From Gordonia sp. PP30 (GTDB taxonomy: Bacteria > Actinomycetota > Actinomycetes > Mycobacteriales > Mycobacteriaceae), in the NCBI RefSeq assembly GCF_023100845.1, contig NZ_CP095864.1, positions 186,001 through 250,000 of the forward strand: DNA of 64,000 bases. The letters run 5' to 3'. The translations under genes and the position numbers were made by a program. Shown here one piece after another: positions 32,993 through 41,511 of the stretch (its first letter is position 1; every line of letters starts with the position of its first letter). The notes beneath the pieces are model-generated. The model was not told where the DNA came from. It saw only the letters and a program-made list of their open reading frames with translations, and did not search any database.

Positions 32993-34720
32993 ATGACGAC
33001 CATCTCCACCATCCGCCCCCAACTCGCCAACCCTGAACTCGAGGCCGAACTGCTCTCGGCACTCGAGTTCGACCACCCGACCGCGATCCATGCGCTCGCC
33101 CACCATGTTTCCAGCCGGGGCCAGAAGGTCGCCATCCATTACGGCGAGACCGGGGAGCAGCTGACCTATCGCGAATTCGATGAGAAGACAGACAATATCG
33201 CCGCAAATCTGGTGCAGCTCGGGCTGGTCAAAGGGGCCCGAGTGGGAGTGCTCAGCACCAATCCACTGACCGCCACCCTGGTTATGTACGCATGCTGGAA
33301 GCTCGGTGCGGTGTATGCACCCCTCAATCACCAGTATCGCGGTGATCTGTTGGCATATGTGCTTCGCGACAGTGCCCCGTCGGTGGTTGTGCTTGATTCC
33401 CAATTCCATTCGGCAGTAACCGACATCATCGACCTGCTCGAGTTCCGGCCGATATTCGTGACAGCGGACGACGGCGATGATCGCACTCTCGAAACCGTAG
33501 CGTGGTCATCGCTGCTCACCCCGGCCGACAAAATCGACCATTCGCCCGTCTTCGCCGATACCGCCAACATCATCTACACCTCGGGGACCACCGGGCCTTC
33601 CAAAGGAGTTGTTCAGTCCCACCGTTGGATTGCCGCCTACATCTGGGTCGGTCGTCGAATCATCGGCCCGGATGACGTCGTGTACAACGACCTCCCGATG
33701 TACCACATCGGCGGAGCTCATTTCAATGTCACACGGGCACTCTGGGTGGGCGCCACCGTATCGCTATGGAATAGGTTCAGCCCGCACGCCTTTTGGGATC
33801 GCATCGAGCAATCCGGCGCCACCTCTGCAGTGCTCCTCGATGTCATGCTGCCGTGGCTGCTCAACGCCGAGCCCAGCGAACGCGATCGATACAACTCACT
33901 GAACAAGGTGCACCTCCAGCCACTGCCGGCAAATCACAATGAATTCGCCACCCGTTTCGGAATCGACTTCGTCACCTGCGGCTTTGCCCAATCCGAAAGT
34001 GGCAATGCATTGGCCGGCCTCATCGAGGAGGTTCCCGAAGGATTCGGCACTCCCCCGGATCTCTACCGCGGGATGAGCCACGCCGAGCTGACCGAATCCT
34101 TTACCTCACTCGGTTTGCCCACGATGTCGGGAAGCCAAGACACCCCGAAGGGCTTCATGGGCAAGCCCGGACTCTTCACCGAAGCCCGCGTGGTCGACGA
34201 GTTCGACCAAACATGCGCGCCGGGTGTCGTCGGCGAGTTGGCGCTGCGGCCCCGCCTGCCCTTTGTCCTCTTCGACGGATACCTGGAGAAGCCGGCGGCC
34301 ACCGCGCAGGCCAATCGAAATCTGTGGTTCCATACCGGCGACGCGGCCCTGGCAACCGACGACGGCGGCTTCTGCTACGTCGACCGGATCGGGGATCGTA
34401 TCCGAGTCCGCGGTGAGAACATCTCCGGCTATCACATCGAGGAGATGCTCATGAAGCATTCCGCGGTGTCTCTTGCGGCCGTCGTGGCGGTGCCGAGTAC
34501 CGAGGGCGAGGAAGACGATGTCATCGCCTTTGTCGAGATCGCCGAGGGTTCTCGGTTCGACGAGGACGAGTTGCGAAACCACTGCGCGGCGGTGATGCCG
34601 AAGTTCATGCGACCCCGGTCCTTTGTCCACGTCGACGAAATTCCGCGCACCCCCACCAACAAGATCGAGAAGTACAAACTGCGACGGTCACTGGCGTCCC
34701 GCGACAAATCCGATCGCTGA
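32993..34720 (+). CDS. Acyl-CoA ligase, crotonobetaine/carnitine-CoA ligase-like
   Basis: A 575-residue ANL ligase. It has the P-loop IIYTSGTTGPSKGVVQSH, YNDLPMYHIGGA, GFAQSESGNALAG at the A5 position, LWFHTGDAAL, DRIGDRIRVRGENISGYHIEEM, and the catalytic lysine in PRTPTNKIEKYKLRR. It is clearly paralogous to the ligase at 45.6 kb; the two share long identical runs (for example PWLLNAEPS), so they probably act on related acids. It begins 54 bp after the dehydrogenase. The substrate may be a short or branched unsaturated acid, but this is inference. Confidence 0.93.
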   Translation: MTTISTIRPQLANPELEAELLSALEFDHPTAIHALAHHVSSRGQKVAIHYGETGEQLTYREFDEKTDNIAANLVQLGLVKGARVGVLSTNPLTATLVMYACWKLGAVYAPLNHQYRGDLLAYVLRDSAPSVVVLDSQFHSAVTDIIDLLEFRPIFVTADDGDDRTLETVAWSSLLTPADKIDHSPVFADTANIIYTSGTTGPSKGVVQSHRWIAAYIWVGRRIIGPDDVVYNDLPMYHIGGAHFNVTRALWVGATVSLWNRFSPHAFWDRIEQSGATSAVLLDVMLPWLLNAEPSERDRYNSLNKVHLQPLPANHNEFATRFGIDFVTCGFAQSESGNALAGLIEEVPEGFGTPPDLYRGMSHAELTESFTSLGLPTMSGSQDTPKGFMGKPGLFTEARVVDEFDQTCAPGVVGELALRPRLPFVLFDGYLEKPAATAQANRNLWFHTGDAALATDDGGFCYVDRIGDRIRVRGENISGYHIEEMLMKHSAVSLAAVVAVPSTEGEEDDVIAFVEIAEGSRFDEDELRNHCAAVMPKFMRPRSFVHVDEIPRTPTNKIEKYKLRRSLASRDKSDR

Positions 34721-34801
34721 TCGCCTTCGACGACACGGACGCCGAGCGGCTCTTGATGCCTCGGCGGTAGCAGGCGGTGACAGGATCGCTCGATCCCCCA
34801 A

Positions 34802-34956
34802 CTAGTCGCGATCCTGCCAGGTACACAGGCAGATCTCGTTGCCTTCGGCGTCGGCGAGCACCCAGAACTGCGGTGCATGCTCGTCGGTGAGCAACTGCCC
34901 GCCAGCACCGATGGCTGCCTGCAGCCGTTCATGGATGACGTCATGGGGCACCCATA
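34802..34956 (-). pseudogene. 3' fragment of a pterin dehydratase/VOC fusion gene
   Basis: Fifty codons ending in TAG at 34802 encode the tail of a VOC (glyoxalase-like) domain: DVIHERLQAAIGAGG, then APQFWVLADAEGNEICLCTW. The fragment abuts an IS1634-type element at 34957. The matching 5' part is at 38282-38800. When the two are joined across the CCATA target duplication the frame is continuous, giving HVDLWVPHDV at the joint. Confidence 0.88.
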
Positions 34957-34972
34957 CCTGACTCGTGCCACT

Positions 34973-36666
34973 TTAGCCTCGATCTTTCGTGAGGCGCTGA
35001 TCCCGGCCTGAGGTGTTCGGATTGGTTGCGGCAGGGTTGATTATGGCTGTGAGGTACGACTGGATCGCCGAGGCCGTCGGTGTGCGGTCGGGTTTCACGG
35101 GTCCGAAGGGTGGTCTTTGGGTCGTTGGGCCGGTTCTTTTTGTGCTGTTCAGCCGGTGTTTCGGTATCCCTCGAGTCTGGTGAGGCCGGTGATGAGCAGG
35201 CTGGTGTGTCGGGACTGGTTGTCGAATCGCAGGCGACGGGTGCGGGCGTGTCGGGCCAGACGGGCTGCGGTGGCGAACAACCGCAATCGGAGACTCTTCA
35301 GTTCCCAGGTACGGGCGTCGGTGCTGGTCAGGGCGAGCATCTGCATCCACGCGTTCAGATCGAGGGCGAGAGCGACGACGGCGAGCCAGATCTGATTCTG
35401 GGCGAAGGTCTTGAACGGTAGGTTCTGTAGGCCGCAGTCTTTGGCCTGGCGGATCCGGTCCTCGCAGCGGGCGCGTCGGCGGTGGCGTAGTTCCAGGTCG
35501 GCCAGCTGTCCGCGGCGGGTGTTGGTGGCGAACGCGGTCAGCCGCCAGCCGTTGCGGTCGGTGATGCGCAGTTGGGCGCCGGGGTGGGGTTTCTCGCGGC
35601 GCACGATCACCCGCATACCGTCCGGCCAGCCGGACAGGTCCATCAGGCCGGTCAGTTCGGCGACGTCAGCGTTCTCCCGTGGTGTGCGTTCGGCGTCGTA
35701 GGCCGGGGTCCACGCCGCTGCCGGGAGGGCGTCGGCCAGATCGCCGAGGCGCTGGTCCAGGCCGAATCCGATCGAGTAGGAGACCCGTAGCTTGGTCAGG
35801 TGGTCGAGGAAGTCGTGGGTGCCGCCGGCACTATCAGCACGGATCAGGATCTTGCGGCCGGGCCGTGTGGGGAGTCCGGGTATCTGGGCCAGGGCGTGGC
35901 CGAGGGTGGTGATGTGGTCGGCGGCAGTGTTCGCTCCGGCGTTCCCCGGGCGCAGGAGCATCGTCGCGACTTCGCCGGTGCCGCCGGGGCCGTGGTCGAT
36001 GTGCGCGGTCAGCGGGTGGAATCCGTAGCCGCCCTTGTAGTTTCCCGCTGCGGACTCCTTGTCCGAGTGCGCGGTCACCAGGGTCGCGTCCAGGTCGATG
36101 ATCAACGGTGTGGCAGCGTCGATACCGGCGTTCGGTGCGTGCCCACCGAGCAGCGTCCACACGCGCGATCGTGCGGTGGCGCGTGCACCGGCGATCGCCG
36201 CTATTGCTGCCGCCGGAGACTTCGCCAGGTCGGCGATCAGGCGGGACACGGTCGGATCAGAGGCGACCGGCCCGAATACTTCGTTCCGGCCGCGCAGGGT
36301 CGCGAGGTCGGCGAGGCAGTCACCGCCGGCGACCAGCGAGACCGCCAGATCGGCGACGATCTTGCCCGGATCATGAGTGGCCAGGGGCTTACGCCACCGC
36401 CCCAGCCCCCGCGACAGAGCCGCCGTCAGGGCGCTGACTTCGGCGGTCCGGGTCAGCAGGATCGCGCCGGCATGGGACACCAGCCCCGCGCCGTCGCCGG
36501 TGGCCTGGACCTGTGGGTAGAACACGGTAGAGTCGCTCACCAGAAAGGTGCTCCTCGCTCTTTGCGTAATCGGTAGTGTCGCAACTCCAATTATCGCAGG
36601 TGAGAGCACCTTTCTTCCTACTTCAGCAAGGGCGCGTCGAATTCACCCGTGAAAGGCCGAGGTTAG
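34973..36666. mobile_element. IS1380-family insertion sequence nested in the IS1634 element
   Basis: The element proper is 34977-36662, with imperfect inverted ends starting CCTCG and sharing CTTTC a few bases in. It is flanked by the 4-bp duplication TTAG at 34973-34976 and 36663-36666, the length usual for IS1380. It carries one minus-strand transposase gene. It must be the younger of the two nested insertions. Confidence 0.9.
35149..36540 (-). CDS. IS1380-family transposase
   Basis: About 463 residues from the GTG at 36540 (VSDSTVFYPQVQ), which has GAGGAG upstream; the frame stays open to a GTG at 36609, but that region holds an 11-bp inverted repeat, GAAAGGTGCTC (36543-36553) / GAGCACCTTTC (36604-36614), better read as leader. 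DDE motifs of IS1380 type are LIIDLDATLVTAHSDKESA, KILIRADSAGGTHDFLDHL and, near the C-terminus, RCEDRIRQAKDCGLQNLPFK with the glutamate. It appears full-length and intact. It lies on the minus strand like the host transposase it neighbours. Confidence 0.93.
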   Translation of the reverse strand: MSDSTVFYPQVQATGDGAGLVSHAGAILLTRTAEVSALTAALSRGLGRWRKPLATHDPGKIVADLAVSLVAGGDCLADLATLRGRNEVFGPVASDPTVSRLIADLAKSPAAAIAAIAGARATARSRVWTLLGGHAPNAGIDAATPLIIDLDATLVTAHSDKESAAGNYKGGYGFHPLTAHIDHGPGGTGEVATMLLRPGNAGANTAADHITTLGHALAQIPGLPTRPGRKILIRADSAGGTHDFLDHLTKLRVSYSIGFGLDQRLGDLADALPAAAWTPAYDAERTPRENADVAELTGLMDLSGWPDGMRVIVRREKPHPGAQLRITDRNGWRLTAFATNTRRGQLADLELRHRRRARCEDRIRQAKDCGLQNLPFKTFAQNQIWLAVVALALDLNAWMQMLALTSTDARTWELKSLRLRLFATAARLARHARTRRLRFDNQSRHTSLLITGLTRLEGYRNTG

Positions 36667-38186
36667 TGCCCTGCTGACTCTCGGAGCTTGGCGACGATGT
36701 CGGCGGCGTCGCCCTCGAGCGGTGTTTCGGCCATGACGTGCTGGCCGCGGATCCGGATCATGACATCCCGGACTGGGCGTAGCGCGGTGATGATGCGTTT
36801 GATCGAGTAGCCGGAAGTCTCGGTCAGGTGTCGGGTGACTGCGAGTGCGGCGAACACGATCGTCAGGTGTGCCTCGATCGAGTCACGCTCGTGATGGAAC
36901 ATCGGCCGCGCTTTCAGGTCGGTCTTGGCCATCCGAAACGACGCCTCGACCTTGAACAGATCATGATAGGCGGCCATGACCTTGTCACCAGCGAGTTTCT
37001 CAGTGGAGATGCTGGTGACGTAGCCCTTCAGCCCGAGGTACTCGCGGGCCTTCTCCACGGCATCCCAGTTCACGCCGGGTCGGGTGCCGAGGGAGACGAA
37101 CCGGTCCTTCTTCGGCGGCCGTCGTCCTTCGGCGATGTCTTGCGCGCGCTCGATCTGCTTGTTGAGGGTGATGTTGTCGCGGCGTTCGCGGGCCCGCGAG
37201 TAGTGCCACACGACGCGCCGAGTCCGCTTCGCCTGGCCGGTTCCCATCTCCCGGGTGGTCTCGACGGTGGCGCCATCGGCGAAGAAGTTCCCGACCCGGT
37301 CGTAGTGGTCGGCCAGATCCCTTGGGGCTGAACCGGTTCGGGATCCGACGATGAAGTCGAACCCGGCTTCCTCGAGCGCGTTGAGGTTCGCTGCCGAGAG
37401 CATACCGGCGTCAGCGACAACGACCACGTCGGCTCGTCCGTGCCGTTCGCGGAACCCGTTCAACACAGGAAGCAGGGTCGTCGTCTCACCGCGGTTGCCG
37501 GCGAAGGCGTGTACTTCCAGCGGGAACCCGGTCGGGTCGACCAACAACCCGATGAGGATCTGCGGATCGACTCGCCGTTCCTTGCTCATCCCGACCTTGC
37601 GGAGCCGGTCTTCGTTCTCGGCCTCGAAGTACAAGGTGGTCACGTCGTACATCACGATCGACAGCGCGCCGTCGGCGGTGACGTGCGCGAACGCTGCCGC
37701 GGCGAGCTGGCTGCGCCAGTCCTCGGCGATGCTGCGATTGAGCGTGCGCCAGATCGTCCGCAGCGACGGCGACCGAACGCCGAGATCGGCCAGGACGCGG
37801 ATCGTGTCGGCTTTGCTGGTCGGCTCGACGATCCGCGCCAACACCAACTGCTTGAACGTCTCGGTACCGACCTGGTCGAACCCGAGATCACGGTAGGCGT
37901 TGTCGAGGACTTCCCACAGGACACGCGACTGCGAACCGGCGACCTCCGGAATGGAAGAAACCTTAGCCGGCGACAGCGAGTTCAGATCGAATGCGAGCTG
38001 ACCTGCGTGGATCTTCGTATCGGCGACCTCGAGTAGGGCAGCGAGCTCGTCGTCGGTGTGCGCCGAGCCGATGTGCTCGACGATCCGGCGCACGCCGCGT
38101 TCCTTCGACACGATCTGCACCGCAGTCGCACCCGACGCGGTACGTACCTTCCGGACGAACAGGCCCACACCGACGATCGTAGACAC
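36663..38186 (-). CDS. IS1634-family (IS1549-like) transposase
   Basis: A 507-residue transposase with the IS1634 layout. An N-terminal DNA-binding region leads to a DDE core with VMYDVTTLYFEAENEDRLRKVG, VVVVADAGMLSAANLNALE and FKVEASFRMAKTDLKARPMFHH, the last carrying the glutamate. Its TAA stop codon lies within the TTAG duplicated by the nested IS1380 element, so the protein is unharmed. The GTG at 38186 follows directly after the inverted repeat at 38187-38219. Confidence 0.93.
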   Translation of the reverse strand: MSTIVGVGLFVRKVRTASGATAVQIVSKERGVRRIVEHIGSAHTDDELAALLEVADTKIHAGQLAFDLNSLSPAKVSSIPEVAGSQSRVLWEVLDNAYRDLGFDQVGTETFKQLVLARIVEPTSKADTIRVLADLGVRSPSLRTIWRTLNRSIAEDWRSQLAAAAFAHVTADGALSIVMYDVTTLYFEAENEDRLRKVGMSKERRVDPQILIGLLVDPTGFPLEVHAFAGNRGETTTLLPVLNGFRERHGRADVVVVADAGMLSAANLNALEEAGFDFIVGSRTGSAPRDLADHYDRVGNFFADGATVETTREMGTGQAKRTRRVVWHYSRARERRDNITLNKQIERAQDIAEGRRPPKKDRFVSLGTRPGVNWDAVEKAREYLGLKGYVTSISTEKLAGDKVMAAYHDLFKVEASFRMAKTDLKARPMFHHERDSIEAHLTIVFAALAVTRHLTETSGYSIKRIITALRPVRDVMIRIRGQHVMAETPLEGDAADIVAKLRESAGH

Positions 38187-38219
38187 CTGATTTAGTGACC
38201 CAAAATGACACTAAATCAG
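38187..38219. promoter_or_regulatory. Inverted repeat at the IS1634 transposase start
   Basis: CTGATTTAGTG (38187-38197) and CACTAAATCAG (38209-38219) form perfect 11-bp arms around an A-rich 11-bp centre, directly adjacent to the transposase start codon. It is probably an operator or an mRNA hairpin limiting transposase expression. Confidence 0.55.
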
Positions 38220-38281
38220 AACGAAACCCCAGGTAGCGAGAGCCCGCCGATCCAACTCACCCGAAAGTGGCACGAGTCAGG

Positions 38282-38800
38282 CCATAGGTCGACATGCATC
38301 CGGCTGCGCTGTGGGCGGGGTTCATCCATCTGCTGAAACCACACCGCGGGCAGGATCCCGTGGGGGTCGACGAGATCGTCCAGTGTGGCCTCGGGTTTGT
38401 CGGTGTAGCCCAGCACGGCTCGCCAGAACGGTTTCACCGATGCGATGTCGCGCGCATCAATGGCCAGTTCAAACGTGGCCGGCGAGTCGACGGTAGGTTG
38501 CAGGTCCATCTCCCGCGCGATCTCCGCGATCCGATTGGCAAGGGCCACATCGGCTTCGGTGAGCCGGTGGGCACTGTGCGTCGTCAGCGCGAGATGCACC
38601 GATCCGTACCGCAGGTCGATATCGGGGTGATGCCCCGCCACTTCAGACGCCTCGATGATCTTCGCGACGAACTCACCGCCGGTGACCATGTTCCCGGTCA
38701 GATAGACCGCGTGGATGGTTCTGGTGAGCACCCGCCACGGATCGGAGAGCACCTCGGTCGCCTGAGCCCCGCTGACTGGGGTTCCACTGGATCCGGTCAT
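38282..38800 (-). pseudogene. 5' part of a 4a-hydroxytetrahydrobiopterin dehydratase/VOC fusion gene
   Basis: The first 173 codons: a pterin-4a-carbinolamine dehydratase domain (MVTGGEFVAKIIEASEVAGH, then HHPDIDLRYGSVHLALTTHS with the conserved histidines) followed by a VOC-type domain (VDSPATFELAIDARDIASVK, ILPAVWFQQMDEPRPQRSRM). The gene breaks at the IS1634 element. A short read-through tail (RVSWIGGLSLPGVSF) encoded by the IS end could be produced. With the 3' fragment at 34.8-34.95 kb the protein would be 222 residues. The fusion is a known actinobacterial arrangement; its physiological role is uncertain. Confidence 0.88.
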
Positions 38801-38912
38801 GCGCGCGACCCTACGCCCGCCGAGCCGACTCGTCAGGAAGTCTCGCCGCGCGGACTGCGCGGCTCGCCGTTCTCACCGGTGACTGACCCCGCTCTCCGGA
38901 CTGCTGCTGCGC

Positions 38913-39416
38913 TTATCCGACCTGAGGCTGCGCAACGGGGGCCGTTGCCCGCCGCCACGTGAACTCCCGCAATGCCACGGCGACGAGAAGGACGACAAAC
39001 GTCAGCGCCGGGCGCAGATCGACCTCGTCGAACCCGTTGGCAGCGAGTTCGACGAGGAGGAACGACACCACCAGCGTTGCCAACGCGACGACGGCCTGGG
39101 ATGAGCGCCGGCGCACGATGAGCGCGACCGCTGCGCCCACAACGGCGATCAGGCCGACGAGCGCCACGACCCGGATGGCATTCACGTCGTTGTCGCGGGT
39201 GAAGGCCATCTGGTAGTCGGCGATCGTCTGCGGATCGGAGGTGTACCTCGCAGGACCCGGGATGTAGGCAGCCCACCCGTCATCCGTCACCCCCGACGCG
39301 AATGTCTCGCCGATGCGCCACACACCGCAGGAGACCACCGCCCCCACCAGGTACATCCACCACCCGACAGCACCGACCGCCGCGATGACCGCATGTCCAC
39401 CCCTGATCCATGCCAT
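38913..39416 (-). CDS. Small integral membrane protein, unknown function
   Basis: A 167-residue protein with four predicted helices: AVIAAVGAVGWWMYLVGAVV, VVALVGLIAVVGAAVALIV, AVVALATLVVSFLLVELAA and LTFVVLLVAVALREF. An extracytoplasmic loop (GETFASGVTDDGWAAYIPGP, then YTSDPQTIADYQMAFTRD) separates helix 1 and 2. I recognise no named family. The start is ATG 39416. An IS3-type element sits 17 bp upstream, so its native promoter was probably displaced. Confidence 0.75.
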   Translation of the reverse strand: MAWIRGGHAVIAAVGAVGWWMYLVGAVVSCGVWRIGETFASGVTDDGWAAYIPGPARYTSDPQTIADYQMAFTRDNDVNAIRVVALVGLIAVVGAAVALIVRRRSSQAVVALATLVVSFLLVELAANGFDEVDLRPALTFVVLLVAVALREFTWRRATAPVAQPQVG

Positions 39417-39495
39417 GGACGCAGCATAGAGCCGGGACTGCTGCACGGATAGGTGACATCTGATCTGGCTTGCCTGGGAGGGTGGGCCTGGAAGG

Positions 39496-39813
39496 ATGGC
39501 CATCGTGCCCAAGCCCTACCCGTCCGAGTTTCGTGACGACGTGGTTCGCGTCGCTCAGAACCGTGAACCTGGAGTGACGATCGAGCAGATCGCGAAAGAC
39601 TTCGGGGTCCATCCGATGACGTTGCAGAAGTGGTTGCGTCGAGCCGAGATCGATGAGGGCGCCAGGCCGGGTCAGTCTCGGACCGAGTCCGCGGAGATCC
39701 GTGAGCTGCGCCGACGGAACCGGCTCCTCGAGCAGGAGAACGAGGTGCTGCGCCGTGCGGCGGCGTATCTGTCGCAGGCGAATCTGCCGGGAAAAGGCTC
39801 TACCCGCTCGTGA
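39496..39813 (+). CDS. IS3-family transposase OrfA
   Basis: A 105-residue DNA-binding subunit. The helix-turn-helix is IEQIAKDFGVHPMTLQKWLRRAEID; a leucine-zipper-type helix follows (EIRELRRRNRLLEQENEVLRRAAAYL), as in IS3 OrfA proteins. ATG 39496 has GGAAGG upstream. Its stop overlaps the start of orfB by 4 bp. OrfAB fusion would need a -1 shift near that overlap; no obvious slippery heptamer stands out. Confidence 0.92.
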   Translation: MAIVPKPYPSEFRDDVVRVAQNREPGVTIEQIAKDFGVHPMTLQKWLRRAEIDEGARPGQSRTESAEIRELRRRNRLLEQENEVLRRAAAYLSQANLPGKGSTRS

Positions 39814-40697
39814 CCGAGCTCGCCGCCGCAGGGGTTCCTGTGACGGTGACGTGTCGGGTATTGAAGCTCTCCCGCCAGCCCTACTACCGGTGGCTGGCCA
39901 ACCCCATCACCCCGAGCGAGGTGGTGCAGGCCTATCGCGCGAACGCTCTGTTCGACGCCCACCGGGACGACCCTGAGTTCGGGCACCGGCTCCTGGCCGA
40001 CGAGGCCCGCGGCAACGGCGAGGCGATGGCGGACCGGACTGCGTGGCGTATCGCCTCGACGAACGGCTGGTTCAGCGCGTTCGGCAAACCCAAGCGCAGC
40101 AAGGCTCGCAAGCCCGGCCCGCCCGTGCACGACGACCTCTGCGCCGTCGTCGACGAGCACGGCCGGACACGGCACGTGTTCGCCGCGGACGCACCGAACC
40201 AGCTGTGGCTGACCGACATCACCGAGCACCCGACCGCGGAGGGCAAGCTGTACCTCTGCGCGATCAAGGACGCGTTCAGTGGCCGGATCGTCGGGTACTC
40301 GATCGACTCTCGGATGAGGTCCCGATTGGCCGTCCGAGCGCTCGAGAACGCCGTCGCGATGCGCGGCGATGTCGCCGGCTGTGTGGTGCATTCGGACAGG
40401 GGGTCTCAATTCCGAAGCCGCAAATTCCGGCGCGCTTTGACCCGTCATCGCATGGTCGGAAGCATGGGAAGAGTCGGCTCCAGCGGAGACAACGCCGCTA
40501 TGGAAAGCTTCTTCGCGCTGCTGCAGAAGAACGTCCTCGACCGCCGCTCCTGGACCACCCGAGAACAGCTGCGCACCGCGATCGTCACCTGGATCGAGCG
40601 GACCTACCACCGCCGCCGCCGGCAAGCCCGCCTCGGCCGTTTGACGCCCATCGAATTCGAGACCATCATGACCAACAGCGTCGCTCTCGCAGCGTGA
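39810..40697 (+). CDS. IS3-family transposase OrfB
   Basis: A 295-residue catalytic subunit with the rve integrase core. An HTH_21-like region (CRVLKLSRQPYYRWLANP) precedes the DDE motif: LWLTDITEHPTAEGKLYLC (first Asp), VVHSDRGSQFRSRKFRRAL (second Asp) and GDNAAMESFFALLQKNVLD (Glu). The C-terminal WIERTYHRRRRQARLGRLTPIEFE is standard. It begins with GTG 39810 overlapping orfA. It appears intact, so the element may be active. Confidence 0.93.
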   Translation: MTELAAAGVPVTVTCRVLKLSRQPYYRWLANPITPSEVVQAYRANALFDAHRDDPEFGHRLLADEARGNGEAMADRTAWRIASTNGWFSAFGKPKRSKARKPGPPVHDDLCAVVDEHGRTRHVFAADAPNQLWLTDITEHPTAEGKLYLCAIKDAFSGRIVGYSIDSRMRSRLAVRALENAVAMRGDVAGCVVHSDRGSQFRSRKFRRALTRHRMVGSMGRVGSSGDNAAMESFFALLQKNVLDRRSWTTREQLRTAIVTWIERTYHRRRRQARLGRLTPIEFETIMTNSVALAA

Positions 40698-40731
40698 CTA
40701 CAACCTGTCACCTAAACGTGCAGCAGTCCCG

Positions 40732-41142
40732 CGTACATCGTCGACACGATGGGTCTCCTGAATCATCGACTGTGATTCAGGCCCGCGGTTGGTCGACCAT
40801 TCGCCTGCTGATTCCCCGGATGGAAGGCTCGCGTTTGCTGTGCAGTCTGCCCAACCACCGGCACCCCGGTGACCGAACCCGCACACCGGGACGGTAGTTC
40901 GTACGCTGGTCCGCCTTCAGTTGCTTCGCGACGCTTGTGTAGGGCATCAGCAGCGCTGGGTCGAACATCTCGCGACCTGACCAATCGCAATGACTGGCAG
41001 GGTTTTGCCTTCACCCGCTATTCTACCAACGGCGAGCAATCGTTGCAATCATCGCAGGCCGAGTGGCGCAGCCACGGCCAGCTCGCCGTGAAAGCCTTGA
41101 ATCAGTGCACAACCTGTCTGCAAGAAAGGTGCAATTCCGGCA
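40732..41142. other. Non-coding stretch right of the IS3 element
   Basis: About 410 bp with no credible gene. It contains a hairpin CCTGAATCA (40757-40765) / TGATTCAGG (40773-40781). Composition becomes more AT-rich towards 41.0 kb. Long open frames here have no coding bias. Confidence 0.55.
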
Positions 41143-41511
41143 TGTAACAATCTTGGCGAGGCCAGATTGTTACAGGAATCGGCAGCAAATGCCCAGGTCA
41201 CAGCGTCGCTGGGGCCCATTGTGGCGATGTAACAATTCTGAACGAACTCAGCTGCGTATAGAGAAGGATCTGATCCCTCTACGGACCCCGACGAGAAACC
41301 GAATCGCAACTCATCTAGCGCGTTCGAACACCCCTGAGATCGTTACAAACGACGACGAAAGCTCCTTGACCAGGGAACTTACCTTCAAAACCTGTAACAA
41401 TCCTTCAATCAGAGATTGTTACAAGGGTGCCCTAACAAAGTCGCTGAACTGGGTAAACACGGTTGCTCCCTGTAACAAACAATTTTGTTACAGGGGGCCG
41501 AGATTGTTACG
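41143..41511. repeat. Array of nine TGTAACAAT-type sites
   Basis: Sites: TGTAACAAT at 41143, 41228 and 41393; TGTAACAAA at 41471; the inverse ATTGTTACA at 41166 and 41415; TTTGTTACA at 41484; variants TCGTTACAA at 41340 and ATTGTTACG at 41503. Three face each other as inverted pairs with 14-, 13- and 4-bp centres; the 41471/41484 pair has 11-bp arms (CCTGTAACAAA). The tract is locally AT-richer and has no gene. It resembles a multi-site binding region (replication iterons, a partition centromere, or excisionase/silencer sites). No known system is recognised. Confidence 0.8.

Larger units (their letters stand above)
34952..38286. mobile_element. IS1634-family insertion sequence, itself interrupted by an IS1380-type element
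   Basis: Perfect 18-bp inverted repeats CCTGACTCGTGCCACTTT lie at 34957-34974 and (reversed) 38264-38281. The flanking direct repeat CCATA is at 34952-34956 and 38282-38286. The transposase gene is 36663-38186. An IS1380-type element has landed in TTAG within the left end, at the transposase stop codon, so the coding sequence is still complete. It split a pterin dehydratase/VOC gene. Confidence 0.92.
39433..40731. mobile_element. IS3-family insertion sequence
   Basis: The ends read inward CGGGACTGCTGCACG, followed after two variable bases by TAGGTGACA on both sides, about 26 bp of inverted repeat. Inside are overlapping orfA and orfB in the usual IS3 arrangement. I do not see a clear target duplication outside the ends, so the exact borders are uncertain by a base or two, or the flank has since recombined. 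Confidence 0.88.

Noticed and set aside
39433-40731. Target-site duplication for the IS3 element
   Set aside because: Flanks do not show a convincing 3-4 bp repeat, so none is claimed.
41143-41511. CRISPR array
   Set aside because: Units are only 9 bp, in both orientations and at irregular spacing, and there are no cas genes.
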